NCBI RefSeq assembly: GCF_949987535.1
Contig: NC_080071.1
Coordinates: 30,073,343-30,137,342 of the forward strand
From: Balaenoptera acutorostrata
Taxonomy: Eukaryota; Chordata; Mammalia; Artiodactyla; Balaenopteridae
Reading direction: 5' to 3'
DNA length: 64,000 nt
Shown one piece after another: positions 1 through 11,151 of the stretch; position 1 is the first letter of the stretch, and every line of letters begins with the position of its first letter. The notes under the pieces were generated by a model. That model was not told the origin of the DNA. It saw only the letters and a list, made by a program, of their open reading frames with translations, and searched no databases. A program made the translations under genes and the position numbers.

Positions 1-2909
1 CTCTAAGTTTTATAGTGTCCAGTCTTACAGTTAGGTCTCTAATCCATTTTGACTTTATTTTTGTGTGTGGTGTTAGCGAGTGTTCTACTTTCATTCTTTT
101 ACATGTAGCTGTCCAGTTTTCCCAGCACCACTTATTGAAGAGACTGTCTTTTCTCCATTGTATATCCTTGCCTCCTTTGTCATAGATTAGTTGACCATAG
201 GTGCGTGGGTTTATCCCTGGGCTTTCTATCCTGTTCCATTGATCTATATTTCTGTTTTTGTGCCAGTACCATATTGTCTTGATTACTGTAGCTTTATAGT
301 ATAGTCTGAAGTGAGGGAGTCTGATTCCTCCAGCTCCGTTTTTTTCCCTCAAGACTGCTTTGACTATTTGGGGTCTTTTGTGTCTCCATACAAATTTTAA
401 GATTTTTTTGTTCTAATTCTGTAAAAAATGCCATTGGTAGTTTGGTAGGGATTGCATTGAATCTGTAGATTGCTTTGGGTAGTATAGTGTTTTTCACAAT
501 GTTTATTCTTCCAATCCAAGAACATGGTATATCTCTCCATCTGTTGGTATCATCTTTAATTTCTTTCAACAGTGTCTTACAGTTTTCTGCATACAGGTCT
601 TTTGTCTCCCTAGGTAGGTTCATTCCTAGGTATTTTATTGTTTTTGTTGCAATGGTAAATGGGAGTGTTTCCTTAATTTCTCTTTCAGATTTTTCATCAT
701 TAGTGTATAGGAATGCAAGAGATTTCTGTGCATTAATTTTGTATCCTGCAACTTTACCAAATTCATTGATTAGCTCTAGTAGTTTTCTGGTGTTATCTTC
801 AGGATTCTCTATGTATAGTATCATGTCATCTGCAAACAGTGACAGTTTTACTTCTTCTTTTCCAATTTGTATTCCTTTTATTTCTTTTTCTTCTCTGATT
901 GCTGTGGCTAGGACTTCGAAAACTATGTTGAATAATAGTGGTGAGAGTGAACATCCTTGTCTTGTTCCTGATCTTAGAGGAAATGCTTTCAGTTTTTCAC
1001 CATTGAGAATGATGTTTCCTGTGGGGTTATTATATTGAGGTAGGTTCCCTCTATGCCCACTTTCTGGAGAGTTTTTATCAGAAATGGGTGTTGAATTTTG
1101 TCAAAAGCTTTTTCTGCATCTATTGAGATGATCATATGGTTTTTATTCTTCAATTTGTTAATATGGTGTATCACATTGATTGATTTGCATATATTGAAAA
1201 ATCCTTGCATCCCTGGGATAAATCCCACTTGATCATGGTGTATGAGCCTTTTAATGTGTTGTTGGATTCTGTTTGCAGGTATTTTGTTGAGGATTTTTGC
1301 ATCTATATTCATCAGTGATTCTGGTCTGGAATTTTCTTTTTTTGTAGTATCTTTGTCTGGTTTTGGTATCAGGGTGATGGTAGCCTCATAGTATGAGTTT
1401 GGGAGTTTTCCTTCCTCTGCAGTTTTTTGGAAGAGTTTGAGAAAGATGGGTGTTAGCTCTTCTCTAAATGTTTGCTAGAATTCACCTGTGAAGCCATCTG
1501 GTCCTGGACTTTTGTTTGTTGGAAGATTTTTAATCACAGTTTCAATTTCATTATTTGTGATTGGTCTGTTCATATTTTCTGTTTCTTCCTGGTTCAGTCT
1601 TGGAAGGTTATACCTTTCTAAGAATTTGTCCATTTCTTCCAGGTTGTCCATTTTATTGGCATATAGTTGTTTGTAGTAATCTCTTATAATCCTTTGTATT
1701 TCTGCAGTGTCAGTTGTGATTTCTTCTTTTTCATTTCTAATTTTATTGATTTGAGTCCTCTCCCTCTTTTTCTTGATGAGTCTGGCTAATGGTTTATCAA
1801 TTTTGTTTATCTTCTCAAAGAACCAGCTTTTAGTTTTATTGATCTTTTCTATTGTTTTCTTTGTTTCTATTTCATTTATTTCTGCTCTGATCTTTATGAT
1901 TTCTTCTGCTAACTTTGGGTTTTGTTTATTCTTGTTTCTCTAGTTCCTTTAGGTGTAAGGTTGGAATGTTTACTTGAGATTTTTCTTGTTCCTTGAGGTA
2001 GGCTTGTATAGCTATAAACTTCCCTCTTAGAACTGCTTTTGCTGCATCCCATAGGTTTTGGATTGTCGTGTTTTCATTGTCATTTGTCTCTAGGTATTTT
2101 TTGATTTCCTGTTTGATTTCTTCAGTGATCTCTTGGTTATTTAGTAACGTATTGTTTAGCCTCCATGTGTTTGTGTGTTTTACGTTTTTTCCCCTGTAAT
2201 TGATTTCTAATCTCATAGCGTTGTGGTCAGAAAAGATGCTTGATATGATTTCAATTTTCTTAAATTTACTGAGGCTTGATTTGTGACCCAAGATGTGATC
2301 TATCCTGGAGAATGTTCCATGCACGGTTGAGTAGAAAGTGTAATCTGCTGTTTTTGGATGGAATGTCCTGTAAATATCAATTAAATCTATCTGGTCTATT
2401 GTGTCATTTAAAGCTTGTGTTTCCTTATTAATTTTCTGTTTGGATGATCTGTCCAGTGGTGTAAGTGAGGTGTTAAAGTCCCCCACTATTATTGTGTTAC
2501 TGTCGATTTCCTGTTTTAGAGCTGTTAGCAGTTGCCTTATGTATTGAGGTGCTCCTATGTTGAGTGCATATATATTTATGATTGTTATATCTTCTTCTTG
2601 GATTGATCCCTTGATCATTACGTAGTGTCCTTCCTTGTCTCTTGTAACATTCTTTATTTTAAAGTCTATTTTATCTGATATAAGTATTGCTACTCCAGCT
2701 TTCTTTTGATTTCCATTTGCATGGAATATCTTTTTCCATCCCCTCACTTTCAGTCTGAATGTGTCCCTAGGTCTGAAGTGGGTCTCTTGTAGACGGCATA
2801 TAGATGGGTCTTGTTTTTGTATCCATTCAGCAAGCCTGTGTCTTTTGGCTGGAGCATTTAATCCATTTATGTTTAAGGTAATTATCAATATGTATGTTCC
2901 TATTCCCAT
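1..2909 (-). pseudogene. L1 ORF2 (endonuclease-reverse transcriptase), broken and partial
   Basis: The likely start is the ATG at 2909-2907 ([18 protein letters not shown]). The endonuclease domain is open from there to 1926 and retains the expected motifs: Asn in TLNINGLN, Glu in LQETHF, Asp in GDFNT and the SDHN motif near the domain end. The frame is then cut by a TAA at 1926-1928 where a Gln codon is expected, and by a TAG at 1475-1477 inside GEF*QT where Tyr is usual. A small deletion near 1035 shifts the frame after '[10 protein letters not shown]'. The reverse-transcriptase active site survives as FADD, just upstream of [10 protein letters not shown] (about 835-822). A further shift lies near 340. 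At the window edge about 970 codons have been covered, so roughly 300 codons are missing. The protein is not functional as encoded. Confidence 0.93.
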
Positions 2910-2966
2910 TTTCTTAATTGTTTTGGGTTTGTTTTTGTAGGTCTTTTCTTCTCTTGTGTTTCCCAC

Positions 2967-3868
2967 TTAGAGAAGTTCCTTTAGCAGTTGCTGTGGAGCT
3001 GGTTTGGTGGTGCTGAATTCTCTTAGCTTTTACTTGTCTGTAAAGCTTTTGATTTCTCCTTCGAATCTGAATGAGATCCTTGCTGGGTAGATTAATCTTG
3101 GCTGTAGGTTCTTCCCTTTCATCACTTTAAGTATATCATGCCACTCCCTTCTGGCTTGTAGAGTTTCTGCTGAGAAATCAGCTGTTAACCTTATGGGAGT
3201 TCCCTTGTGTGTTGTCATTTTTCCCTTGCTGCTTTCAATCATTTTTCTTTGTCTTTAATTTTTGCCAATTTGATTACTGTATGTCTTGGCGTGTTTCTCC
3301 TTGGGTTTCTCCTGTATGGGACTCGCTGCGCTTCCTGGACTTGGGTGGCTATTTCCTTTCCCATGTTAGGGAAGTTTTCGACTATAATCTCTTCAAATAT
3401 TTTCTCGATTCCTTTCTCTCTCTCTTCTCCTTCTGGGACCCCTATAATGTGAATGTTTTTGTGTTTAATGTTGTCCCAGAGGTCTCTTAGGCTGTCTTCA
3501 TTTCTTTTCATTCTTTTTTCTTTTTTCTGTTCAGCAGCAGTGAATTCCAGCATTCTGTCTTCCAGGTCACTTACCCGTTCTTCTGCCTCAGTTATTCTGC
3601 TATTGATTCCTTCTAGTGTATTTTTCATTTCAGTTGTTGTGTTGTTCATCTCTGTTTGTTTGTTCTTTAATTCTTCTAGGTCTCTGTTAAACATTTCTTG
3701 CATCTTCTCGATCTTTGCCTCCATTCTTTTTCTGAGGTCCTGGATCATCTTCACTGTCATTATTCTGAATTCTTTTTCTGGAAGGTTGCCTATCTCCACT
3801 TCATTTAGTTGTTTTTCTGGGGTTTTATCTTATTCCTGTATCTGGTGCATAGCCCTCTGCCTTTTCAT
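2967..3868 (-). pseudogene. L1 ORF1 (RNA-binding coiled-coil protein), broken
   Basis: The start codon at 3868-3866 begins MKRQRAMHQIQE, and an in-frame TAA follows at 3832-3830 (codon 13). The body then reads on from EIGNLPEKEF through a heptad-rich coiled coil (MEAKIEKMQEMF to LEDRMLEF, about 3740-3530). The RRM-like region carries NIHIIGVPEGEE and VPYRRNPRRNTPRH. A second in-frame stop falls after KIKDKEK at 3239-3241, and a frameshift moves the C-terminal domain (GTPIRLTADFSAETLQARREW) into another frame, 3242-3030. The terminal stop is at 2967-2969. The total span of about 300 codons is normal for mammalian ORF1p. It is a pseudogene: two stops and at least one frameshift. Confidence 0.92.
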
Positions 3869-4808
3869 CTTGTCTGTCTTTCTATGCATGTGGTTTTTGT
3901 TCCAGAGGCTGCAGGATTGTAGTTCTTCTTGCTTCTGCTGTCTGCCCTCTGGTGGATGAGGCTATCTAAGAGGCTTGTGCAAGTTTCCTGATGGGAGAGA
4001 CTGGTGGTGGGTAGAGCTGGCTGTTGCTTTGGTGGGCAGAGCTCAGTAAAACTTTAATCTGCTTGTCTGTTGATGGGTGGGGCTGGGTTCTCTCCCTGTT
4101 GGTTGTTTGGCCTGAGGTGACCCAACACTAGAGCCTACCAGGGCTCTTTTGTGAGGCTAATAGCAGACTCTGGGAGGGCTCATGCCAAGGAGTACTTCTC
4201 AGAACTTCTGCTGCCAGTGTCCTTGTCCTCATGGTGTCGCATAGCCACCCCCACCCGCCTCTGCAGGAGACCCTCCAACACTAGCAGGTAGGTCTGGTTC
4301 AGTCTCCTATGGGGTCACTGCTCCTTCCCCTGGGTCCCGATGTGCATACCACTTTGTGTGTGCCCTACAAGAGTGGAGTCTCTGTTTCCCCCAGTCCTGT
4401 CAAAGTCCTGCAATCAAATCCCTTTAGCCTTCAAAGTCTGATTCTCTAGGAATTCCTCCTCCCATTGCCGGACCCCCAGGTTCGGAAGCCTGACGTGGGG
4501 CTTAGAACCTTCACTCCAGTGGGTGGACGTCTGTGGTATAAGTGTTCTCCAGTTTGTGAGTCACCCACCCAGCAGTTATGGGATTTGATTTTATTGTGAT
4601 TGCACCCCTCCTACCATCTCATTGTGTGTTCTCCTTTGTCTTTGGATGTATCTTTGTATGTATACCCCAAGATATCTTGGGGTATCTTTCTTGGTGAGTT
4701 TCAGTGTCTTCCTGTCGATGATTGTCCAGCAGCTAGTTGTGATTCTGGTGTTCTCACATGAGGGAGTGAGAGCATGTCCTTCTACTCTGCCATCTTGAAC
4801 CAATCTCT
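3869..4808 (-). promoter_or_regulatory. L1 5'UTR with internal promoter region
   Basis: About 940 bases lie between the ORF1 start and the 5' end of the element. The segment is more GC-rich than its surroundings. L1 5'UTRs of this position carry an internal RNA polymerase II promoter; activity here is inferred from position only. A short inverted motif, 'ccccaagatatcttgggg' (about 4666-4683), is a perfect 18-base palindrome within it. Confidence 0.7.
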
Positions 4809-4871
4809 ATCACTGTTAAAATTTATTAAGCACTTATTTTGGGCAAGATACTGCTGTAAGGACTTTATTTT

Positions 4872-5874
4872 TTATTTTATTAAAGTTTTAAAAAATTGTG
4901 GTAAAATACACATAAAATAAAATATACCGGCTTAACCATTTTAAAGTGTGCAGTTCAGTGGCGTTAAGTACATGTGTTGTACAGCCATCACCACCATCCA
5001 TTTCCAGATTCCTTTTTATCTTCAAAAGTGAAACTCTATACCCATTAAACAGTAACTCCCCATTCCCTCCTCCCTGCGGCCCCTGGAAACCACCACTTTA
5101 CTTTCCGTCTCCATGAATTTCACTATTCTAGGTACCTCATATAAGTAGAATCATACAGTATTTGTCGTTTTGTGCCTGGCTTATTCACTTAGCATAAAGT
5201 CCTGAAGGTTCACCCATGTTTTAGCATGTGTCAGAGTTTCCTTCCTTTTTAAGACTGAATAATATTCCATTTTATGTACAGACTACATTTCATTTACCTA
5301 TTCATCCTTTGATGGACACTTCTGTTGCTTCTGCTTCTTGGCTGTTGTGAATGCTGCTGTGTGCATGGCGTACAGATATCTGTTTTTTTGTTGTTGTTTG
5401 TTTGTTTTAATATTTATTTATTTATTTATTTGGTTTCGCTGGGTCTTAGTTGTGTCAGGCGGGCTCCTTAGTTGTGGCTCTTGGGCTCCTTAGTTGTGTC
5501 ATGCATACTCTTAGTTGCATCATGCATGTGGGATCTAGTTCCTTGACCAGGGATTGAACCCAGGCCCCCTGCATTGGGAGCGCAGAGTCTTAACTACTGC
5601 ACCACCAGGGAGGTCGTCCCCAGATATCTGTTTGAGACCCTGCTTTCAATTCTTTTGGGTATATAGCCAGAAGTGGAATTGCTGAATCATATGGTAGTTC
5701 TAGTTTTTGGAGGAACTACCATACTGTTTTCCATAGAGGCTGCACTATTTTACATTTCCACCAACAGTGAACAAGGGTTCTAATTTCTCCACATTCTCAT
5801 CAACAGTTGCTATTTTCCCTCCCTCCTTTCTCTCTCTTTCTGGGTGGTAGACATCTTAATACGTGTGAGGTTGA
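4872..5874 (-). mobile_element. Old L1 3' end inserted into a MIR
   Basis: The + strand reads the reverse of an old mammalian L1 3'UTR and ORF2 tail: 'attgtggtaaaatacacata', 'gaataatattccattttatg' and 'gtggaattgctgaatcatat'. It is flanked by ggactttatttt (4860-4871) and gggctttatttt (5875-5886), which match at 11 of 12 positions and are read as the target-site duplication. A SINE interrupts it at 5386-5620. Confidence 0.88.
5386..5620 (-). mobile_element. tRNA-derived SINE (CHR-like), inside old L1
   Basis: The A-rich tail lies at the left as (ttta)n and the tRNA-like head at the right. Reversed promoter motifs are visible: B box in 'gggattgaaccc' and A box in 'actgcaccacc'. The perfect 13-base duplication cagatatctgttt occurs at 5373-5385 and 5621-5633. 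More diverged than the other copies, so an older family member. Confidence 0.93.
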
Positions 5875-6050
5875 GGGCTTTATTTTAAATGTATAATTTA
5901 TTTAATCTATAAGCATCCTAGAGGGAGGTCATATCATCATCTGAATTGGAAAGAAGGGGAAACAGAGGAATAAAAGTGTTGGCTAGTAAGAAGTGGAGCT
6001 GGGATTTGAGCCCAGGCACCATGGTTCTGGGGCTTTGGCTCCTAGTACCC

Positions 6051-6969
6051 TGCTATTACAGCCTCTGTCATTACACAGTCATTGCAGCAAATTGAAATAA
6101 TATTAGAAGTGTTTGTGATAACAACTGAGCTTTCCCCTAGCTCTAATACCATGCATGCCTTACAATTAATCTCTGATGTGTATTTCCATGTTTTTGTGTA
6201 TCTGAATATAAGTTTTACAAGGGTTCATGCTTTGTACTTTGTTCTGGTACTTCTTCTGCCCTACTTACTTATTTAGTAAAGACATCTTTCTAGTTGAGTA
6301 CATACAGATGTACCTCATTCTGACTAATGTCTGCAATTGGCAGAAACTTAATTTGTTAGTTAGTTCCTTATTGGCATAAGCATTAAAAAAAAGTGGGCTT
6401 CAAGGAACATTCTTCAGTGCGTATCTCGTGTTAGTTTTTTTTTGCAGAATAAGTTCCTAAAACTGGAATTTCTGGGTTGAAGGGTGTATACATTTTACGT
6501 TTCGTCGTAGAATTAAAAGCTGAGTCATCCAGGCCGTGAGTTGAAAGAAGACCTCACTGGATGAAAGACCTTGGCTGCCTCAAATTTCTTAAACAAGTGC
6601 AGTCCCCGGGAGGAGACTCTAGAGCTAAGCAGATGACTGGAACCCAGCCTGGGAGAGGTCTCAGTTGGGCAAGGCCAGCTTCAGGGAGTCCAACAAATCA
6701 GCTAAATATCTGACCTGGTGCATTTGTCCAAATTACCAAGAGCTTTCTTGCTGTGAAATTTCTTTTACCTGGGCAGCTGAAAGAGGTTATGGTCATAGTT
6801 AAAAGAAATAGAAGAATAAAGCCTATCCTTTTGTTGGAAAGGCATGGCTTAATTTGATATTTTAGCCATTTCTAACTTAAGTTGAGTAACTAGTTTAAAT
6901 ATGCTATCCTATAAATAAGGTCAATGAGAGAAAAATTACTAAATAAAAATATTTGAATTAACTATCAAA
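6051..6969. other. Intronic sequence without assigned gene
   Basis: Mostly unassigned. About 6430-6520 resembles a reversed old L1 piece ('ggaatttctgggttgaaggg'), but it is too diverged to claim. Short ORFs here have no recognisable protein content. Confidence 0.5.
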
Positions 6970-7025
6970 CATATATATACATTATGTATATGTATGTGTA
7001 TATATTATGTGTGTGTATGTATGCA
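6970..7025. repeat. Alternating TA/TG simple repeat
   Basis: An imperfect run of tatatg/tgtata units immediately precedes a SINE insertion point. Confidence 0.8.
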
Positions 7026-7049
7026 CAGACATTTTAATGCAAGCCTCTT

Positions 7050-7388
7050 TTTTAAAAAATAAATTTATTTATTTATTTATTTTTGTCTGCATTGGGTCTT
7101 CATTGCTGCGTGCGGGCTTTCTCTACTTGCGGGCTTTCTCTACTTGCGGTGAGCGGGGGCTACTCTTCGTTGCAGTGCGCGGGCTTCTCATTGAGGTGGC
7201 TTCTCTTGTTGAGGAGCACGGGCTCTAGGCACGCGGGCTTCAGTAGTTGTGGCACACAGGCTCAGTAGTTGTGGCACATGGGTTTAGTTGCTCTGCGGCA
7301 TGTGGGATCTTCCCGGGACGAGGGCTCAAACCCGTGTCCCCTGCATTGGCAGGTGGATTATTAACCCCTGCACCACCAGGGAAGTCCC
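7050..7388 (-). mobile_element. CHR-type SINE with internal tandem duplications
   Basis: Tail (atttattt)n at the left, tRNA-like head at the right with a reversed B box ('gggctcaaacc') and a 'ccaccagggaag' terminus. The target duplication taatgcaagcctctt (7035-7049) / taatgcaagtctctt (7389-7403) has one mismatch in 15. The body contains a perfect 17-base tandem duplication (tgcgggctttctctact at 7111-7127 and 7128-7144). A second duplication has period 22 (cagtagttgtggcaca at 7241 and 7263). Both lengthen it beyond the usual size. Confidence 0.95.
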
Positions 7389-7684
7389 TAATGCAAGTCT
7401 CTTGGAGATGAAGTTTTAAAGTAAAATTGATTGGTTTTTATCTCCATTATATAAGAATATGTAAAAATTATAGAATTTTGGAAAATAAAAAAGTGAAAAT
7501 GGAGGAATATTTTAATATAATTAGTTAAAGCATTGTTCAGTGTATAATTTTATGTTTTTTACTATAGTTGTGGTATCATATTGCATATACAGTTTTATCT
7601 CCTGCTATTTTAAAGCACTAGATTGGAAAGTGTACTATTAGTTAAAGGCCAATGTCGGTCTAAGCATCCTCTGTTCATTAGGGG

Positions 7685-7860
7685 ATTATTAAATCTTCAC
7701 AATGCTCATCTGTGGTAGGCTCTCTTTTTGTGCTCATTTTATAATCAAAGAAGTTGAGACTTAGAGAGTCTGAGTAACTTGCCCAAAGTCCATAACCAGG
7801 ACGGTGTATTACAAAGAATGAATCAAAATCACTTGCTGTGTTCGCCACCTGTAGAGGGAC
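7685..7860 (-). repeat. MIR SINE, diverged
   Basis: The reversed MIR core is recognisable: 'ctcattttataatcaaagaa', 'agagtctgagtaacttgccc' and 'aaagtccataaccagga'. Confidence 0.65.
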
Positions 7861-9059
7861 AGGTGGGATTTGCATGATGCTGCTTCGCATGGCATCAGAG
7901 TCCCACGTCAGTGCCCTTTCTGTTTAAGTGTTTACTTACACAGCTATATAATATTGCATCTAGTGGATGTCCCAAGGTTTATTTTATTGTTCTCCTATTA
8001 CCTAGGAACATTCTTAATATATATTTGTTATTCTAAGTGTCTTAGAGCCATTTATAATGGGTCAGGTGTCAGGTTTATCTCTGTGAATGATGAAGATCTC
8101 TGTGTACTTTTTTCCCCTGTACTTTGGAGTATCCTTAGAATAGAGTCCAAGTAATTTCATTGCTTGATCAAAATACCTATAATTCTGAAAAGAGAAAGAT
8201 GATTTTAAAATTATTCATAAGTCATTTTAAAATATTGTTGGTGCTATTTCCCATTGTTGCTAGAAGACAGTAGAAGCCAAACAACTTCACTATCTGTGGC
8301 ATGAAATTTCACATTGTCCCTAGAGGAAAAATAATTTCTTCACTAGCAGATGTGAAAAATGGCCGACAGCATGAGAATTTGAATCCCAAGTTGAGATTAC
8401 TGGTATTTAAATGATATCTCACTTCTAAATAACTTGGGTTAGCAGTGTTACCTAGTATACGTGTGGCTTATCTTTGAAATACTCTGTGACTAATGCTTAT
8501 GCAACTACTAGTCTTAACTTCATCCTAAAGTTAACATTATTTATTCACTAATACCCTCATTGAGGAACATTTATTGTTTTTCATAGTAGACCTTCGTTTT
8601 TTCATAGTCACTTAAATTGTGTCACTTTAACTATTGGCTATTGCAGTGCCCTTTGTTAAATATTTTATTTCCCCTTTAAGAATGTTTGTTGGTTTAATTT
8701 TATTGTTTATAAAGACACGTGAAAGCAGGTTCCAAAAAAAGTTTTTAAAGTATGAAACACTTGAATTCAGAGAAGCATAATTCAAAAGAAATAATAACCT
8801 AGGCTTTCCTAAACCTCATCAGATTTTAGGTAAGGGGACCATGGAGGGAGAAGTACACACACTTTCTGTAGGAATAGAGTGGTCCTCCCCGTGGATCCCC
8901 TAAGTCTGGATACAGAATGGCATCTGGTATCCAGACTTAAGTTGGTTGTGTTGGCATCTGTCAACTGGGTATCACACCAAATATAAGTGAGACAATTCTG
9001 ATGAAACTTTGGATTTAGGAGCAGGGATGAGGTGAGAATAAAATAAATGCCCCAAGTGA
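7861..9059. other. Intronic sequence, mostly unassigned
   Basis: AT-rich. 7900-8160 faintly resembles a reversed old L1 3' region. Nothing gene-like is visible. A hairpin-forming inverted repeat at 8901-8939 is listed separately. Confidence 0.5.
8901..8939. repeat. Perfect 13-base inverted repeat with 13-base loop
   Basis: Arms taagtctggatac (8901-8913) and gtatccagactta (8927-8939) are exact reverse complements around a 13-base spacer. This could be chance, a cruciform, or the remnant of a small palindromic element. Confidence 0.8.
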
Positions 9060-9112
9060 GAGGAATGTATTAATGCCAGGCATTGTGCTAGGCACTTTAT
9101 TTACAAGAGGCC
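9060..9112 (-). repeat. MIR fragment
   Basis: 'aatgccaggcattgtgctag' followed by 'gcactttattta' matches the reversed MIR 3' region. Very short, so tentative. Confidence 0.45.
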
Positions 9113-9719
9113 ATGGGGCTTCAAATGGGGTGAGAGAACAATGTTCTTAAGGATACAGTGGCTTGATGGAGGAAGTGGTGTTTCAGATAGGCCAGCAAAA
9201 GTGGATTAAATTTTGTCAGGTGAAAAAGAGAGAATGGGTAGAAAAAGTACTCTAGCCAAGGAAAGCCCTAAGAGCCTGTATCTAGCCCTCTGGCTGGAGC
9301 TCAGGCTGTGGGAAGGGAGGTGAGGCTGGCGAGGCAATGGAGCCTCATGGGGAGGGTCCTGAAAGCCAGCAGCAGAATCTAGCCAGGGGGCAGTGGTGGC
9401 CATTAAAAGTTCTGAGTGAGAAGAGTCTTTGATGGGAGGGAAGATAAAGATGAACCTGACAGCAACATGCAGTGTGGGTTGAAGGCAGGCCTTTGTTGTG
9501 GTCCCCTGGAGAATTACTGAGGGACTGGAGGACTGGGGGCAGTGGGATGAGGGATTTCAGGGATGGTGGGAGCTTAGTGTCCATGACTAGTAACTGTTTA
9601 GATGCAGAGCCTAGCTTTTACCCCTTCCCAGCGAGGTGGGGGAGCAGATTTTCCTTGGCATTTATGCTACTCTGTACTGGAGGAAGTGCCTGGGAGCCCA
9701 TCAGTGTTATGATAAAAAT
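9113..9719. other. Intronic sequence, unassigned
   Basis: Purine-rich, moderately GC-rich stretch. Overlapping short ORFs on both strands have low-complexity Pro/Ser composition and no recognisable domain. It may include an old mammalian repeat of the type seen at 29430-30590. Confidence 0.4.
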
Positions 9720-9729
9720 ACCCATTCCT

Positions 9730-10654
9730 TTGTCAGTTGCTTCATTTGCAAATATTTTCTCCCATTCTGAGGGTTGTCTTTTGGTCTTGTTTATGGTTTC
9801 CTTTGCTGTGCAAAAGCTTTTAAGTTTCATTAGGTCCCATTTGTTTATTTTTGTTTTTATTTCCATTTCTCTAGGAGGTGGGTCAAAAAGGATCTTGCTG
9901 TGATTTATGTCATAGAGTGTTCTGCCTATGTTTTCCTCGAAGAGTTTGATAGTGTCTGGCCTTACATTTAGGTCTTTAATCCATTTTGAGTTTATTTTTG
10001 TGTATGGTGTTAAGGAGTGTTCTAATTTCATACTTTTTCGTGTAGCTGTCCAGTTTTCCCAGCACCACTTATTGAAGAGGCTGTCTTTTCTCCACTGTAT
10101 ATTCTTGCCTCCTTTATGAAAGATAAGGTGACCATATGTGTGTGGGTTTATCTCTGGGCTTTCTATCCTGTTCCATTGATCTATATTTCTGTTTCTGTGC
10201 CAGTACCATACTGTCTTGATTACTGTAGCTTTGTACTATAGTATGAAGTCAGGGAGCCTGATTCCTCCAGCTCCGTTTTTCTTTCTCAAGATTGCTTTGG
10301 CTGGCAAGATGGGAATGAAGACACAGACCTACTAGAGAGTGGACTTGAGGATATGGGGAGGGGGAAGGGTAAGCTGTGACAAAGTGAGAGAGTGGCATGG
10401 ACATATATACACTACCAAACATAAAATAGATAGCCAGTGGGAAGCAGCCACATAGCACAGGGAGATCAGCTCGGTGCTTTGTGACCACCTAGAGGGGTGG
10501 GATAGGGAGGGTTGGAGGGAGGGAGATGCAAGAGGGAAGATATATGGGAGCATATGTATATGTATAACTGATTGACTTTGTTATAAAGCAGAAACTAACA
10601 CACCATTGTAAAGCAATTATACTCCAATAAAGATGTTAAAAAAAAACCAAACAA
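9730..10654 (+). mobile_element. 5'-inverted (twin-primed) L1 insertion
   Basis: From 9730 to about 10305 the sequence is L1 ORF2 in reverse (minus-strand peptide [19 protein letters not shown]). From about 10310 it switches to the L1 3'UTR in forward orientation ('gatagccagtgggaagcagc'), ending in 'ccaataaagatgtt' and an A-rich tail. This head-to-head arrangement is the signature of twin priming during target-primed reverse transcription. The candidate duplication acccattcct (9720-9729) / acctattcct (10655-10664) matches at 9 of 10. The inverted part corresponds to a more 5' region of ORF2 than the forward part, with a large internal deletion. Confidence 0.9.
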
Positions 10655-10711
10655 ACCTATTCCTATAATAAAAGCTTCACTAAAGTGACCCACTTGGGGT
10701 GTTATTACTTA

Positions 10712-10830
10712 TTTTAGTTTCCTATTGCAGCTGTAACAGTTTACCAAAAAGTTAGTGGTTTAAAACAACACAAATTTATTATCTTACAGTTCTGGAGTTC
10801 AGAGTCCAAAATGGTTTCACTAGAATAAAA
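10712..10830 (-). mobile_element. MaLR (MLT1-like) LTR 3' end fragment
   Basis: The + strand carries the reversed MLT1-type LTR end: 'tagtttcctattgcagctgt', 'ggtttaaaacaacacaaatt' and 'cttacagttctggag'. No internal sequence is visible. Assignment is from memory of the consensus. Confidence 0.65.
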
Positions 10831-11011
10831 AGCCTTTGGCTGTAAAGAACTTGTTGCAACTAGGAAGTTTTTCCTGCGTTTTTTATGTTACAAAACTTTG
10901 CAGTACATCCTAACTTTTCAAAGTTCCCAATTCCTTTTCAGAATCTGATAAAAATTTCTCCCCAGAAAAATTTATATTTATACATATCTTCTAATTTTGC
11001 CTAAACTTTCT

Positions 11012-11151
11012 TTTTTTTTTTTCCTATTTATTTGTTTATTTGGCCACACCATGTGGCATGTGGGATCCTAGTTCCCCAACCAGGGATTGAACCCACGCCC
11101 CCTGCAGTGGAAGCACGGAGTCTTAACCACCAGATCGCCAGGGAAGCCCAC
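11012..11151 (-). mobile_element. Short tRNA-derived SINE
   Basis: Poly-T plus (attt)n at the left is the reversed tail. The body is only about 110 bases, with a reversed B box ('gggattgaaccc') and the 'cgccagggaagccc' end. The target duplication tgcctaaactttct (10998-11011) / tgcctgaactttct (11152-11165) has one mismatch in 14. It lacks the GC-rich middle section of the longer SINEs here. Confidence 0.92.

Larger units (their letters stand above)
1..4808 (-). mobile_element. L1 LINE (L1-A), 5' part, 3' end beyond the window
   Basis: Reverse-complement reading gives, in order, a 5'UTR (about 4808 to 3869), ORF1 (3868-2967) and ORF2 from 2909 to the window edge. This is the canonical LINE-1 layout. 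The 5' end begins near a 'caagatggcagagtagaagg' segment at about 4800, so this copy appears to be full length at its 5' end. The C-terminal quarter of ORF2, the 3'UTR and the poly-A tail lie outside the window, so its target duplication cannot be checked. ORF1 and ORF2 both carry stops and frameshifts, so the copy is dead. Its close similarity to the copy at 51381-53764 marks it as a fairly recent lineage. Family assignment is by recognised ORF content; the subfamily name is not claimed. Confidence 0.95.
4811..6050 (-). repeat. MIR SINE, split in two by an old L1
   Basis: The 3' part, 4811-4859, matches the MIR 'gcacttactatgtgccaggcac' region in reverse. The remainder resumes at 5887-6050 with the reversed MIR core (gaaactgaggca-like, then gctgggatttgagcccagg). 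The L1 at 4872-5874 lies between them with a near-perfect target duplication. Diverged; assigned by recognised core pattern. Confidence 0.7.
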
